Positions 27,609-35,705 of a stretch of DNA of 64,000 nt are shown here, piece after piece. The DNA is taken from contig JBAOHV010000019.1 of the NCBI GenBank assembly GCA_037045265.1, positions 477,105 through 541,104 of the forward strand. Direction: 5' to 3'. The position numbers and the translations under genes are program-made. Numbering within the stretch: position 1 is the first letter of the stretch; each line of letters opens with the position of its first letter. The notes beneath the pieces are model-generated. The model was not told the DNA's origin, ran no database searches, and was given only the letters and a program-made list of their open reading frames with translations. This DNA is from JBAOHV01 sp037045265. GTDB lineage: Bacteria; Actinomycetota; Acidimicrobiia; Acidimicrobiales; Microtrichaceae.

Positions 27609-28839
27609 GCACGCAATCTTGGCTGCTGGGGTACGGGCTCGTCACCCTCGGCTCGTCGAACTCGACGCGCAGCCGGCCGCCGTCGAGCGCCGCGGACAGG
27701 ATCTCCCTGTGCCTCAGCGAGTCGGGCAGGACCAGGTTGCGCCGGTGCGGCCCGACAGCGACGAACAACTCGTCGGCGTTGCGGGTCAGGTCGATCTCGT
27801 CGCGGGCGGCGAACGGCAGGTCGATCGACATGACGACACGGTCGCCGTCAGCATTGATCCGCAGCGGCTGCTCGTCCGAGAGCCGTGCAGACGGGTCGAC
27901 CGGACCCCAGAGGTGCTCCGCGAGGCCCGCGAGCGCCTCCAGCCCGACGACCTCGACGCCCCGGTGCTCCGCCTCGAAGCGGGGCAGCGAACCGAAGCTC
28001 TGCTCGATCTCGCCCAGATGCACACCCTGCGCGTCACGCCACTGCGCCAACCACGGATCGTCGCTCGCCTGCGGGAGCACACGGTTGACCACCACGCCGT
28101 CCACCTGGTACCCGAAGAGCGACAGGTACGTGTACGTACGTCGGGCTTCGGCGATGACCATTCGCTCAGGAGTCATCACCAGCCGGGCCGAGGTGATGGA
28201 CGGGTCGGCGAGGATGCGCCTGACTCCCTCCAGCTGGTCGTAGAAGCGCTGACCGGCAGCGAACACCGCGTCGTCTGCCACCGGTAGTGACGTCAGCCGT
28301 GCGAGCATCGGGCCGACCATGCGCGTCACCCGCCGCGATGCGGGAAACAGCTTGTCCATGTACCAGCTGAGCACATCGGGAAGCGACAGGAGCCGGATCG
28401 TCTCGGCTGTCGGGGCACAGTCGACCACGACGGTGTCGTAACGATCCGACCTGACGACCGACTCCAGTTCGATGAGGGCGAACAGCTCGTCGAGACCCGG
28501 CACGACGGCCAGCTCCTCGGCCTCGAGCCCCGCCACCCCGGCCCAGTTCAGCACCGCCAGCATCCACTCCCGGAGCTCACCCCAGCTGTCCTCGAGACGC
28601 TCGCGAGCGTCGAGCTGTTGGGCCCAACAGCCGGGCTCGACCTCCCGGGGGTCAGACGCCAGGTCGAGCTCCATCGAGTCCGACAGCGAGTGGGCCGGAT
28701 CGGCGGAGGTCACGAGCACACGCTGACCGGCCCGGGCCAGGTGCACGGCGGTGGCAGCAGAAGTCGTGGTCTTGCCGACGCCTCCCTTGCCGGTGAACAA
28801 CAGCACACGGGTGCTCGGCCCGACTGCCACGCGAGTCAC
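27586..28839 (-). CDS. ArsA/Get3-like ATPase
   Basis: Cytosolic P-loop ATPase of the SIMIBI class, 417 residues. The deviant Walker A FTGKGGVGKTTTSAATAVHLA is at residues ~15-35; switch regions follow in TSADPAHSLSDSM and VVVDCAPTAETIRLLSLP. The middle is rich in aromatic and hydrophobic residues. The C-terminal ~80 residues form a small beta-sandwich-like domain (VVMSIDLPFAARDEIDLTRN; LFVAVGPHRRNLVLP) like the alpha-crystallin-type domain of bacterial ArsA homologues. There is no arsenic resistance context, so a Get3-like protein-targeting or other role is more likely. GTG 28839 overlaps the stop of the upstream membrane protein. Confidence 0.83.
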   Translation of the reverse strand: MTRVAVGPSTRVLLFTGKGGVGKTTTSAATAVHLARAGQRVLVTSADPAHSLSDSMELDLASDPREVEPGCWAQQLDARERLEDSWGELREWMLAVLNWAGVAGLEAEELAVVPGLDELFALIELESVVRSDRYDTVVVDCAPTAETIRLLSLPDVLSWYMDKLFPASRRVTRMVGPMLARLTSLPVADDAVFAAGQRFYDQLEGVRRILADPSITSARLVMTPERMVIAEARRTYTYLSLFGYQVDGVVVNRVLPQASDDPWLAQWRDAQGVHLGEIEQSFGSLPRFEAEHRGVEVVGLEALAGLAEHLWGPVDPSARLSDEQPLRINADGDRVVMSIDLPFAARDEIDLTRNADELFVAVGPHRRNLVLPDSLRHREILSAALDGGRLRVEFDEPRVTSPYPSSQDCVHGRSPDR

Positions 28840-29381
28840 TGGGCCCGCTCCGGGAACAGACCGTGGCGGACCGACCACAGACCGCAGAACGCCAGCCCGA
28901 TGATCGGCACCAGGGTGCCGAATGCAAGGGGTGTGAACGGGTCCAGCGCTGCGGCCAGCACCGCGACCACGATCTGCACGACCAGCGAGCCGAGCAGGTG
29001 GAGCTGGACCGGCCGTGGGGCCGAACCGGCCAGGAAGAAGATCCCTCCGATACCCATCGCCGCATCCCGGGACCGGGCTGCCGCGAGCACCAGGTCGACC
29101 ATGAACAGGGCGCAACCGGCCAGGAACAGGGCCACCGACACGGCGAAGTAGACGGCGACGGCGTCGACCGGATCCACGAGTGCCGGGATCGCCGAGAGGG
29201 CGAAGACGGCCGTGCAGAGCCACGACGCGACGATCATCCAGCGCCCCGGTGGCCGGTCGCCGAATCGCTCACGCATGAGCGCAGCGCGGGCCTCACGCTG
29301 CTGGTCTCGTCGCGCCTCCACCTCGGCGCGGGCCTCTGCCGCTGTGGGCGGGCGGTCGCGTCGGGTCGGCCCGGTGCTCAT
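28836..29381 (-). CDS. Four-helix membrane protein
   Basis: 181-residue protein with a charged cytoplasmic N-terminus (EARAEVEARRDQQREARAAL) and four hydrophobic helices (WMIVASWLCTAVFALSAIPAL; AVAVYFAVSVALFLAGCALF; VQLHLLGSLVVQIVVAVLAA; LAFGTLVPIIGLAFCGLW). No family recognised. Both ends overlap neighbours by four bases, so it is translated with queG and the ArsA-like ATPase. The pairing with ArsA suggests a membrane partner for it (inference). Confidence 0.72.
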   Translation of the reverse strand: MSTGPTRRDRPPTAAEARAEVEARRDQQREARAALMRERFGDRPPGRWMIVASWLCTAVFALSAIPALVDPVDAVAVYFAVSVALFLAGCALFMVDLVLAAARSRDAAMGIGGIFFLAGSAPRPVQLHLLGSLVVQIVVAVLAAALDPFTPLAFGTLVPIIGLAFCGLWSVRHGLFPERAQ

Positions 29382-30580
29382 GGCCGACCATCATCGCGGT
29401 GATCGACTGCCGTCGACCAACGGCGCCGCTCGGAGCGCAGGTGCACACGGTCCCGGCGAACCGGTGCGTCGAGCAGGTCGTCGCGCCCGATGCGGTGCGT
29501 CGCCCAGGCGGCATGGGATGCCAGCATCTCGTCTTCGCAGTCGAGATACGACTCGAGCAACGCTGTGACCGCTTCGTCGTGGGGCGGCGCGGTGGACCGC
29601 TCGACGATCGAGTTGCCAAGGGCGACGAGCGCGTTGCGTCGCAGGAAGCGCGGGTCGCGTCGTGGCACGTACCAGCGACCCACCCGCTCGAGCAGCTCGG
29701 TGTCATCCGCTGTCAGGATCCAGACGAGGTCGACCCACTCCCCCGGGTCCGCGCCACCGGTCCGGACGGTCGGGTCGCTGGTCGGATCGTCGACCGTGAA
29801 CGGTCCTGTCGGTCCGACACCCCGTCGCTCCTCCCGGAGCGACGGCGGACACACCTCCTGGCAGTCGTCGCAGCCGTAGATGCGGTCGGACAGCGCGATG
29901 CGGAACTCCTGGGGCAGGTCGCCGTCGCGTTGTACGTGCCACGCCAGGCACCGCCGAGCGTCCACCACCCCGGGGGCGATGATGGCACCGGTCGGGCAGC
30001 CGTCCAGGCATCTACGACAGCTACCGCAGCCGTCCACCACCGGTTCTGGGCGCGGACCGAGATCCGCGTCGGTCATGACCGAACCGAGCACGAACCAGCT
30101 CCCATGGCCCGGGACCAGCACGTTCGCGCTCTTGCCGTACCAACCCAGTCCGGCCCGCACCGCCGCGGCGCGGTCCACCAGGGCGTTCTCGTCCGCGACC
30201 ACCCTGGCGCGGAACCCAGCATCCACGAGCAGATCTGCGATCTCGCCCAACGCCGTTCGCAGCCGGCTGTAGTGGTCCTCGGTCGCGTACCGGGCGACCC
30301 GCCCGTGTGGCGTTCCGGGCGCCGACGGCATCGGTGCGGCGTAGCCCAGTGCGCCGACCACGAGGGAGCGCACGCCCGGAAAGGTCGCCGACGGGTCGGT
30401 GGAGCGTGATGGGTTGCGGTACGTGAACTGCATACCAGCGTCGAGCCCCTCCGACCGACGATCCTCGAGGACTCTGCGGGTGTCCTCGAACGGGTCCGCG
30501 TCGCATGCCCCGACGTGGTCGAGGCCGGCCGAGCGACCTACCTCGACGGCCCGAGCCAGCAGATCGGCGGGGTCCGTCAC
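29378..30580 (-). CDS. queG: Epoxyqueuosine reductase
   Basis: Cobalamin- and iron-sulfur-dependent enzyme that makes queuosine from epoxyqueuosine in tRNA, the last step of Q synthesis. The 400-residue protein has the RARVVADENALVDRAAAVRAGLGWYGKSANVL signature in part (catalytic Asp in VDRAAA), and two 4Fe-4S clusters: CGSCRRCLDGCP and CDDCQEVCP with Cys between. The C-terminal HEAT-like part is RFLRRNALVALGNSIVE. No other queuosine genes are in the window. The start overlaps the NYN-domain gene stop. Confidence 0.9.
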   Translation of the reverse strand: MTDPADLLARAVEVGRSAGLDHVGACDADPFEDTRRVLEDRRSEGLDAGMQFTYRNPSRSTDPSATFPGVRSLVVGALGYAAPMPSAPGTPHGRVARYATEDHYSRLRTALGEIADLLVDAGFRARVVADENALVDRAAAVRAGLGWYGKSANVLVPGHGSWFVLGSVMTDADLGPRPEPVVDGCGSCRRCLDGCPTGAIIAPGVVDARRCLAWHVQRDGDLPQEFRIALSDRIYGCDDCQEVCPPSLREERRGVGPTGPFTVDDPTSDPTVRTGGADPGEWVDLVWILTADDTELLERVGRWYVPRRDPRFLRRNALVALGNSIVERSTAPPHDEAVTALLESYLDCEDEMLASHAAWATHRIGRDDLLDAPVRRDRVHLRSERRRWSTAVDHRDDGRP

Positions 30581-32100
30581 GAGCGCAACAGGTCGAGCAG
30601 CTCCGACGAGCTCGCCACGTTCGCACCCAGGCGCCGCGCCCCGTCGGCAACACGCCGGTCGGAGCTGACCACCAACACCGCGGTGTCCGTCGGCAGGTCC
30701 ACGACCGTCGAGAGGATCACGTCGTCGGCTTCGGTCTCGGCATCCGAGAAGTGAACTCGGATCGGCAGCGGCACGGCGACGTGGGGGCGTGCGCCGTCCG
30801 CGTCGCCGTCGAACACCACATGGATCGTCGACCCGACCTGCGCCTGGAGCGCCCCGAGCGAGCGAACCAGCATGTCTCGTTGGGCGGTTCTGTCGAGCGA
30901 CGGCCAGCCCTGCATCGTCACGTTGTAGCCGTCGACGATCGCGATGATCGAGGCGTTGGCCAGGAGTTGACGCAGGCCCTCCACGGTGCCTTCGACCACA
31001 CCGCCTCTGAGTCTCACCGGGACGCGACGCGGCGGCCTGGACGACACTCCCGCATCTGCACCTGCCTGCGCAGCGCTGCGCGAAGGTGAGGCAGTCGCAC
31101 CGGCGTCGGGGGCATCGGTCGCTTCCACGCCGGCGATGTCGTCGGCCAGGGCTTCCGCTGCCGCTGCCAATGCGGCTCCCAGCGCCCGCGCTGCGGTTGC
31201 CGCGCTCCCGATCGCCGCCGCTGCGGTCCGCCGTCGTGAATCGGCCCAGGCGGCAGACTGGCCTGGTACGGGAACCTGTGCGGGTTCGGCCACCTCGGTG
31301 GGCCGTCGGAGGGGGTCGACCTCGACCGCCGGCGGCTCCGAGCGGGATTCGAGCTCGGCGACCCTCGCCAGGGCGGCCTCGAGTGCCGCCCGGTCGCGGC
31401 GCTGGTTCGCCAGTCGATCAGCTGCGATCGCCTCGGCCGCCTTGAGCTCGCGCACTGCCCGGGCGCGCTCCGATTCGAGCCGGGCGACCGACTCGGTCAG
31501 GTCGTCACGCTCGGCGCCCAGTGAGAGCACGTCGGCCCGCAGGCCCGATGCAGCCGCTTCGGTGTCGACCCTGATGGTCGTTGCCTCGGCCAGATCGGCC
31601 CGCAGACGCTCGACTGTCTCTGAGAGCTGCTCGAGTCGTCGCTGAGCGGAGACCTCTGAGCGGGCGGCATCGATGTCCTGTCGCTCCTCGGCATCCGCGT
31701 GCACGATCGCCGCGAGCTCCTTCTCCCACGACTCCGGACGTGTCAGGAACAGCAGCGAGGCCCGGCCGAGCTCGCCCTCATCGGCACCCTGCGCGACCCG
31801 CTCGCGGAATACATCGTCCTCGTGCAGCACCCCGAGAACCGCACGCTGTGCTCGAGGCGGGATCCGCCGCGTGAACCCCAGGAAGGGCCGCAGCGCGGCC
31901 GGGGGCTCCGGGGCGCCCCTGGTCGACCTGTCGCGCCGGGCTGTCTGCACGGCCCGCTCGACAGCAGCCGCGAGCAGTTCGGGCGCGTCGCCAACAGCGG
32001 ACAAGACGTCAGGCGCGTCGGCTGCACCCCCGGGCGACTCGCCCGATGACCCGCTCGCCAGTGGCTCAGGTGCCGGCGGCTGGGTCGAGGTCGGAGACAT
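30577..32100 (-). CDS. Coiled-coil protein with C-terminal NYN (YacP-like) nuclease domain
   Basis: About 507 residues. The N-terminal ~100 residues include LRPFLGFTRRIPPRAQRAVL; a long coiled coil follows (QRRLEQLSETVERLRADLAE; LESERARAVRELKAAEA), then an Ala/Pro-rich linker and the NYN domain (~350-505): SIIAIVDGYNVTMQGWPSL, HVVFDGDADGARPHVA, HFSDAETEADDVIL and VVSSDRRVADGARRLGANV. Asp residues in VDGYN, FDGD, EADD and SSDR fit the metal site of PIN/NYN RNases. The start is uncertain: ATG 32100 overlaps the zinc-ribbon gene by 35 bases. Related actinobacterial proteins are thought to process RNA. Confidence 0.78.
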   Translation of the reverse strand: MSPTSTQPPAPEPLASGSSGESPGGAADAPDVLSAVGDAPELLAAAVERAVQTARRDRSTRGAPEPPAALRPFLGFTRRIPPRAQRAVLGVLHEDDVFRERVAQGADEGELGRASLLFLTRPESWEKELAAIVHADAEERQDIDAARSEVSAQRRLEQLSETVERLRADLAEATTIRVDTEAAASGLRADVLSLGAERDDLTESVARLESERARAVRELKAAEAIAADRLANQRRDRAALEAALARVAELESRSEPPAVEVDPLRRPTEVAEPAQVPVPGQSAAWADSRRRTAAAAIGSAATAARALGAALAAAAEALADDIAGVEATDAPDAGATASPSRSAAQAGADAGVSSRPPRRVPVRLRGGVVEGTVEGLRQLLANASIIAIVDGYNVTMQGWPSLDRTAQRDMLVRSLGALQAQVGSTIHVVFDGDADGARPHVAVPLPIRVHFSDAETEADDVILSTVVDLPTDTAVLVVSSDRRVADGARRLGANVASSSELLDLLRS

Positions 32101-32338
32101 CGATCTCGTCGGCGTCGACCTGCACCACCGAGGAGTCGGTGCCACACCAACGACACAGCACGGACTCGACCTCCTCGGCGAGCACCTCGGTGTCCTCGAC
32201 CGACAACTCGCCGCCGATCGTGTAGTGGTGGAAGGACCGGGTGCGGCGGGTGGTGGTGACCTCGAAGCGCGTCAGGTTGCCGCACGCGGTGCAGCGGTAG
32301 CGCTTCTGAGCGACCTCACCCTGTGCAGCAGAATCCAT
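32066..32338 (-). CDS. Small zinc-ribbon protein
   Basis: 90-residue protein with two Cys pairs, YRCTACGNLTRF near residue 14 and VLCRWCGTD near residue 60, spaced for a zinc ribbon. Between them is a basic/aromatic segment (TTRRTRSFHHYTIGGEL), and the C-terminus is acidic. It could bind nucleic acid or protein. First gene of the operon leading to the NYN, queG, membrane, ArsA-like and acidic genes. Confidence 0.75.
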   Translation of the reverse strand: MDSAAQGEVAQKRYRCTACGNLTRFEVTTTRRTRSFHHYTIGGELSVEDTEVLAEEVESVLCRWCGTDSSVVQVDADEIDVSDLDPAAGT

Positions 32339-32412
32339 GAGACCGATCGTAGCCGGACACCGCAACGCCTCCCGCCAGTCGGTCCGCCGAAGGAGCCGAC
32401 GACCCCTGACGT

Positions 32413-33471
32413 TCAGTCCGCACCGGCTGCGGCGCGGCTCACCGCCACGAGGCGACCGAGCACCCGCAGCGCAGAGCCGTCGTCGATGCACGACTGAGCA
32501 CGTGAGACCCCCGCAGCGAGATCCTCGACGAGATCCGCGACGACCAGCCCCGCGGCGGCGTTGAGCACGACCATGTCGCGCACCGGTCCACGCACACCTT
32601 CGAGCACGTCGCGGGCAGCAGCTGCATTCTCCTCGGGCCCGCCGACCGCGAGCTTGTCGATGGTCGAGCGTTCGAGTCCGACGGACTCGGGAGTCACCTG
32701 CATCCGGGTCAGTTCGTCGCCACGAACGACGACGACCTCGGTCGGCCCTGTCGTCGTCAGCTCGTCCAGGCCGTCACCGCCGTGCACGACCCAGGCATGC
32801 ACCATTCCTCGCTGAGCGAGCACACCCGGAACCAGGTCCATGAGCCTCGGGTCGGACACGCCCAGGACCTGCCTGGTGACCCGGCCGGGGTGTGACAGCG
32901 GCCCGAGCACGTTGAAGACCGTGGGGATGCCGAGCTCGGCGCGCACCGGTGCCACGTGACGCATGGCTGGGTGGAACACGCGGGCGAAGGCGAAACCGAC
33001 ACCGGCTTCGCGTACGCATGCGGCGACCGCAGGTCCGTCGAGCTCGACCTCGACTCCTATGGCTTCGAGCAGGTCCGCCGACCCCGAGGCCGAGGACGCC
33101 TTGCGATTGCCGTGTTTGCAGACCTTCGCCCCTGCCGCTGCGGCCACCACCGATGCCATGGTGGAGACGTTGAAAGCACGGCCACCCAGCGCAGCGGAGC
33201 CACCGGTGCCCACGATGTCGATGGTGTCGGGATCGTCGAGCTCCAGTGGCGCAGCAGCGTCCACCATCGCCCGGACCAGCCCGGCGACCTCCTCGGCCGT
33301 CTCGCCCTTCATCCGCAGGGCCACGATGAACGCCGCGAGCTGGGCATCGGTCGCCTCTCCGGCCAGGACCTTCTCCAGGGCGGCACGTGTGACGTCGGAA
33401 CGCAGATCGTGACCTGCGGTCAGAGTCCGTAGCAGTCCTGGCCATGCGCCGATCTCGGCGAATGCTCCCAT
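32413..33471 (-). CDS. trpD: Anthranilate phosphoribosyltransferase
   Basis: Second step of tryptophan synthesis: joins anthranilate and PRPP. The 352-residue protein has the PRPP-binding VGTGGSAALGGRAFNVSTMAS, KHGNRKASSASGSADLLEA, VFHPAMRHVAPVRAELGIPT and NVLGPLSHPG motifs. A family variation is GTGGS for GTGGD. No other trp genes are nearby. It starts one base after the whiB stop on the same strand, so the two should share a transcript. Confidence 0.92.
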   Translation of the reverse strand: MGAFAEIGAWPGLLRTLTAGHDLRSDVTRAALEKVLAGEATDAQLAAFIVALRMKGETAEEVAGLVRAMVDAAAPLELDDPDTIDIVGTGGSAALGGRAFNVSTMASVVAAAAGAKVCKHGNRKASSASGSADLLEAIGVEVELDGPAVAACVREAGVGFAFARVFHPAMRHVAPVRAELGIPTVFNVLGPLSHPGRVTRQVLGVSDPRLMDLVPGVLAQRGMVHAWVVHGGDGLDELTTTGPTEVVVVRGDELTRMQVTPESVGLERSTIDKLAVGGPEENAAAARDVLEGVRGPVRDMVVLNAAAGLVVADLVEDLAAGVSRAQSCIDDGSALRVLGRLVAVSRAAAGAD

Positions 33472-33472
33472 G

Positions 33473-33760
33473 TCAGCGGGCAGCGACGCTCAGGAGCTCC
33501 ACACCGACACCTTCGACCGGACTCCCCATCGCCCGCAGGCGCCGTCGACGACGGATGATCCGCTGGCGCTCACGCTCGGTGGCGCCGCCCCAGATACCGT
33601 TGTGCTCACGGTTGCCTATCGCGTGCTCCAGGCAGTCCACCTGGACAGGGCAGGTGAAGCACACCGCTTTGGCCTCATCGGCCTCTTCGTCGGTGGAAGG
33701 GTAGAAGACGGTCGGATCGAGGCCCTTGCAGGCGGATCGACTCAGCCACTCGTGCTCCAT
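33473..33760 (-). CDS. WhiB family iron-sulfur regulator
   Basis: 95-residue WhiB-like protein specific to actinobacteria. Cys11, Cys34, Cys37 and Cys43 (CFTCPVQVDC) hold a 4Fe-4S cluster, followed by the GIWGG turn and the basic tail RERQRIIRRRRRL that contacts DNA or sigma factor. ATG 33760 gives the normal length. It sits upstream of trpD and back to back with glpD. Confidence 0.93.
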   Translation of the reverse strand: MEHEWLSRSACKGLDPTVFYPSTDEEADEAKAVCFTCPVQVDCLEHAIGNREHNGIWGGATERERQRIIRRRRRLRAMGSPVEGVGVELLSVAAR

Positions 33761-33777
33761 GGCGCCTGATTCTGCCC

Positions 33778-35664
33778 GTGCGGTCGCTGCTTGTCCAAGT
33801 GACATTCCCGGGTCGCTGTCACCGGATCGCAACACTGGGGAGCCCCAGATCTCACTCTGAGTGGCCGAACGACCTCTCAGCATGCACACTCCGTGGCGGC
33901 TGGTGCGCCGAACGGCACCGTACCGGAGGTGGGTGGCGCTTCGGGACGCCGCGTAGGCTGGCGCGGTCGAGCGCGCGCCCGTTCGTCCGATCCCGTTCAA
34001 TCGAGTCGCTACACGACGAGACCTTCGACCTGGTGGTCGTCGGTGGAGGCGTCACCGGCGCCGGCGTGGTCCTCGACGCCGCGTCGCGCGGGCTGCGCGC
34101 CGCTCTGATCGAACGCGACGACTTCGCCTCGGGTACGTCGTCGAAGTCGTCGAAGCTCGTACACGGCGGACTCCGCTATCTCCAGCAGGGTGAGATCGGC
34201 CTTGTCTACGAGGCCCTCGCCGAGCGACAGCGCCTGCTGCGCAACGCCCCGCACCTGGTACGTCCCCTCCCCTTCCTCATCCCGATGTTCGGCAAGGGTG
34301 GTGTCGTCCCGGCCAAGATCTCCCGCCTCCTCGGTTCAGCCATGTGGGGATACGACCTGACAGGCGGCCTGCGGATCGGCAAGCGCCACCAACGGCTGGA
34401 CCACGACGAGGCGCTCGGCTACATGCCGACGCTGCCGTCGGAGCGACTCGTGTCGGCCTACCTCTATTACGACGCAGCAGCTGACGACGCCCGCCTTGTG
34501 CTCACCATCCTGCGCACCGCCGCTCTGGAGCACGGAGCGACGATCGCCAACGGTGTCGCGGCGGTCGGGCTCAGCAAGGACTCCGGCGGCCGCACCGACG
34601 GCGTGGTCGTGCGCGCCGACGGCGACGAGTTCACCGTCCGGACCCACTCCGTGGTGAACGCTGCCGGCGTCTGGTCCGATGACGTGCGAACCATGGACGA
34701 AGGAGTCGACCCCGACTCGATCCGCCCTGCCAAGGGCATCCACATGACCGTTCCCTGGTCGAAGGTCCGCAACACCGTCGCGGCGGTCATCCCCGTGCCG
34801 AGTGACCGCCGATCGGTCTTCGTGGTGCCCCAGGGCGAGCTCACCTACATCGGCACCACCGATACCGACTACGACGGCCCGGTCGACGACCCTCAGTGCA
34901 CACCCGAGGACGTGGCCTACCTGCTCGAGGCGATCAACGCAGCGAGCACCGAGACGCTCACCGTCGACGACGTCGTCGGCACCTGGGCTGGCCTGCGCCC
35001 CCTGGTCAAGGCCGCGTCGAGTGGCCGCACCGCCGACCTGTCGCGCCGACACAAGGTCGCCCGCTCACGCTCGGGGGTCGTGACCATCACCGGCGGAAAG
35101 CTGACCACCTACCGAGAGATGGCCGCAGACACGGTCGACGCCGTGGTCGACGACGTGCTGACCATTCGCCCAGGTTCGACCCAGGTCGGCAAGTCGGTCA
35201 CCAAGAACCTGCGGCTGCGCGGCACCGACGGCTTCGACACGCTCGACTCTGCCGCCTCGGTGTACCCGTCGGTGCCGGCTGGGCTCCGTGAACACCTCGG
35301 CGGCCGCTACGGGGGCGAGGCGCGGCTGCTCATGGCAGCCATCGCCGAGGACCCGTCCCTGGGCGAACCACTCGTCGCCGGCCTGCCGTACGTGCGTGCC
35401 GAGGCGCTCTTCGTGGTGCGACACGAGATGGCGACATCTGTCGACGACGTGCTGTCACGTCGCACCCGGGCCCGCCTGTTCGGCCGCGACGACTCGGGTG
35501 ACGCCGCCGAGGCGGTGGCCGAGCTGATCGCCGAGGAGCTCGGCTGGTCGGCCGACGACGCTGCCGCGTCCGTCGCCGCGTACCGCGCCGGGCTCGTCCA
35601 CGAACGCGATGCCGCCGGGCTACCCGAGACGCATCTCGCCGATCTGGTGAAGACCGGAGCCTGA
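33778..35664 (+). CDS. glpD: Glycerol-3-phosphate dehydrogenase (FAD)
   Basis: Membrane-associated flavoenzyme that oxidises sn-glycerol 3-phosphate to DHAP and passes electrons to quinone. Conserved sequence begins around 33,995: RSIESLHDETFDLVVVGGGVTGAG (FAD Rossmann), SGTSSKSSKLVHGGLRYL, GTTDTDYDGP, GTWAGLRPLVKA and the C-terminal GlpD domain. The start is not clear. In this frame the only standard codons are GTG 33778 and 33799, which leave just 17 bases to the divergent whiB start, while a TAGGCT -10 element sits at 33,954. A lost start codon or an indel upstream of 33,995 is possible. It heads a cluster with an AGPS-like oxidase, a membrane protein and an FGGY kinase. Confidence 0.88.
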   Translation: MRSLLVQVTFPGRCHRIATLGSPRSHSEWPNDLSACTLRGGWCAERHRTGGGWRFGTPRRLARSSARPFVRSRSIESLHDETFDLVVVGGGVTGAGVVLDAASRGLRAALIERDDFASGTSSKSSKLVHGGLRYLQQGEIGLVYEALAERQRLLRNAPHLVRPLPFLIPMFGKGGVVPAKISRLLGSAMWGYDLTGGLRIGKRHQRLDHDEALGYMPTLPSERLVSAYLYYDAAADDARLVLTILRTAALEHGATIANGVAAVGLSKDSGGRTDGVVVRADGDEFTVRTHSVVNAAGVWSDDVRTMDEGVDPDSIRPAKGIHMTVPWSKVRNTVAAVIPVPSDRRSVFVVPQGELTYIGTTDTDYDGPVDDPQCTPEDVAYLLEAINAASTETLTVDDVVGTWAGLRPLVKAASSGRTADLSRRHKVARSRSGVVTITGGKLTTYREMAADTVDAVVDDVLTIRPGSTQVGKSVTKNLRLRGTDGFDTLDSAASVYPSVPAGLREHLGGRYGGEARLLMAAIAEDPSLGEPLVAGLPYVRAEALFVVRHEMATSVDDVLSRRTRARLFGRDDSGDAAEAVAELIAEELGWSADDAAASVAAYRAGLVHERDAAGLPETHLADLVKTGA

Positions 35665-35705
35665 CCCGGCCCCGACACACCCGCCGGCCGCTAGCCTCCG
35701 CGGCC

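Noticed and set aside
27586..28839. Arsenite efflux ATPase (arsA)
   Set aside because: No arsB, arsD, arsR or arsC nearby; the ArsA/Get3 fold alone does not mean arsenic transport.
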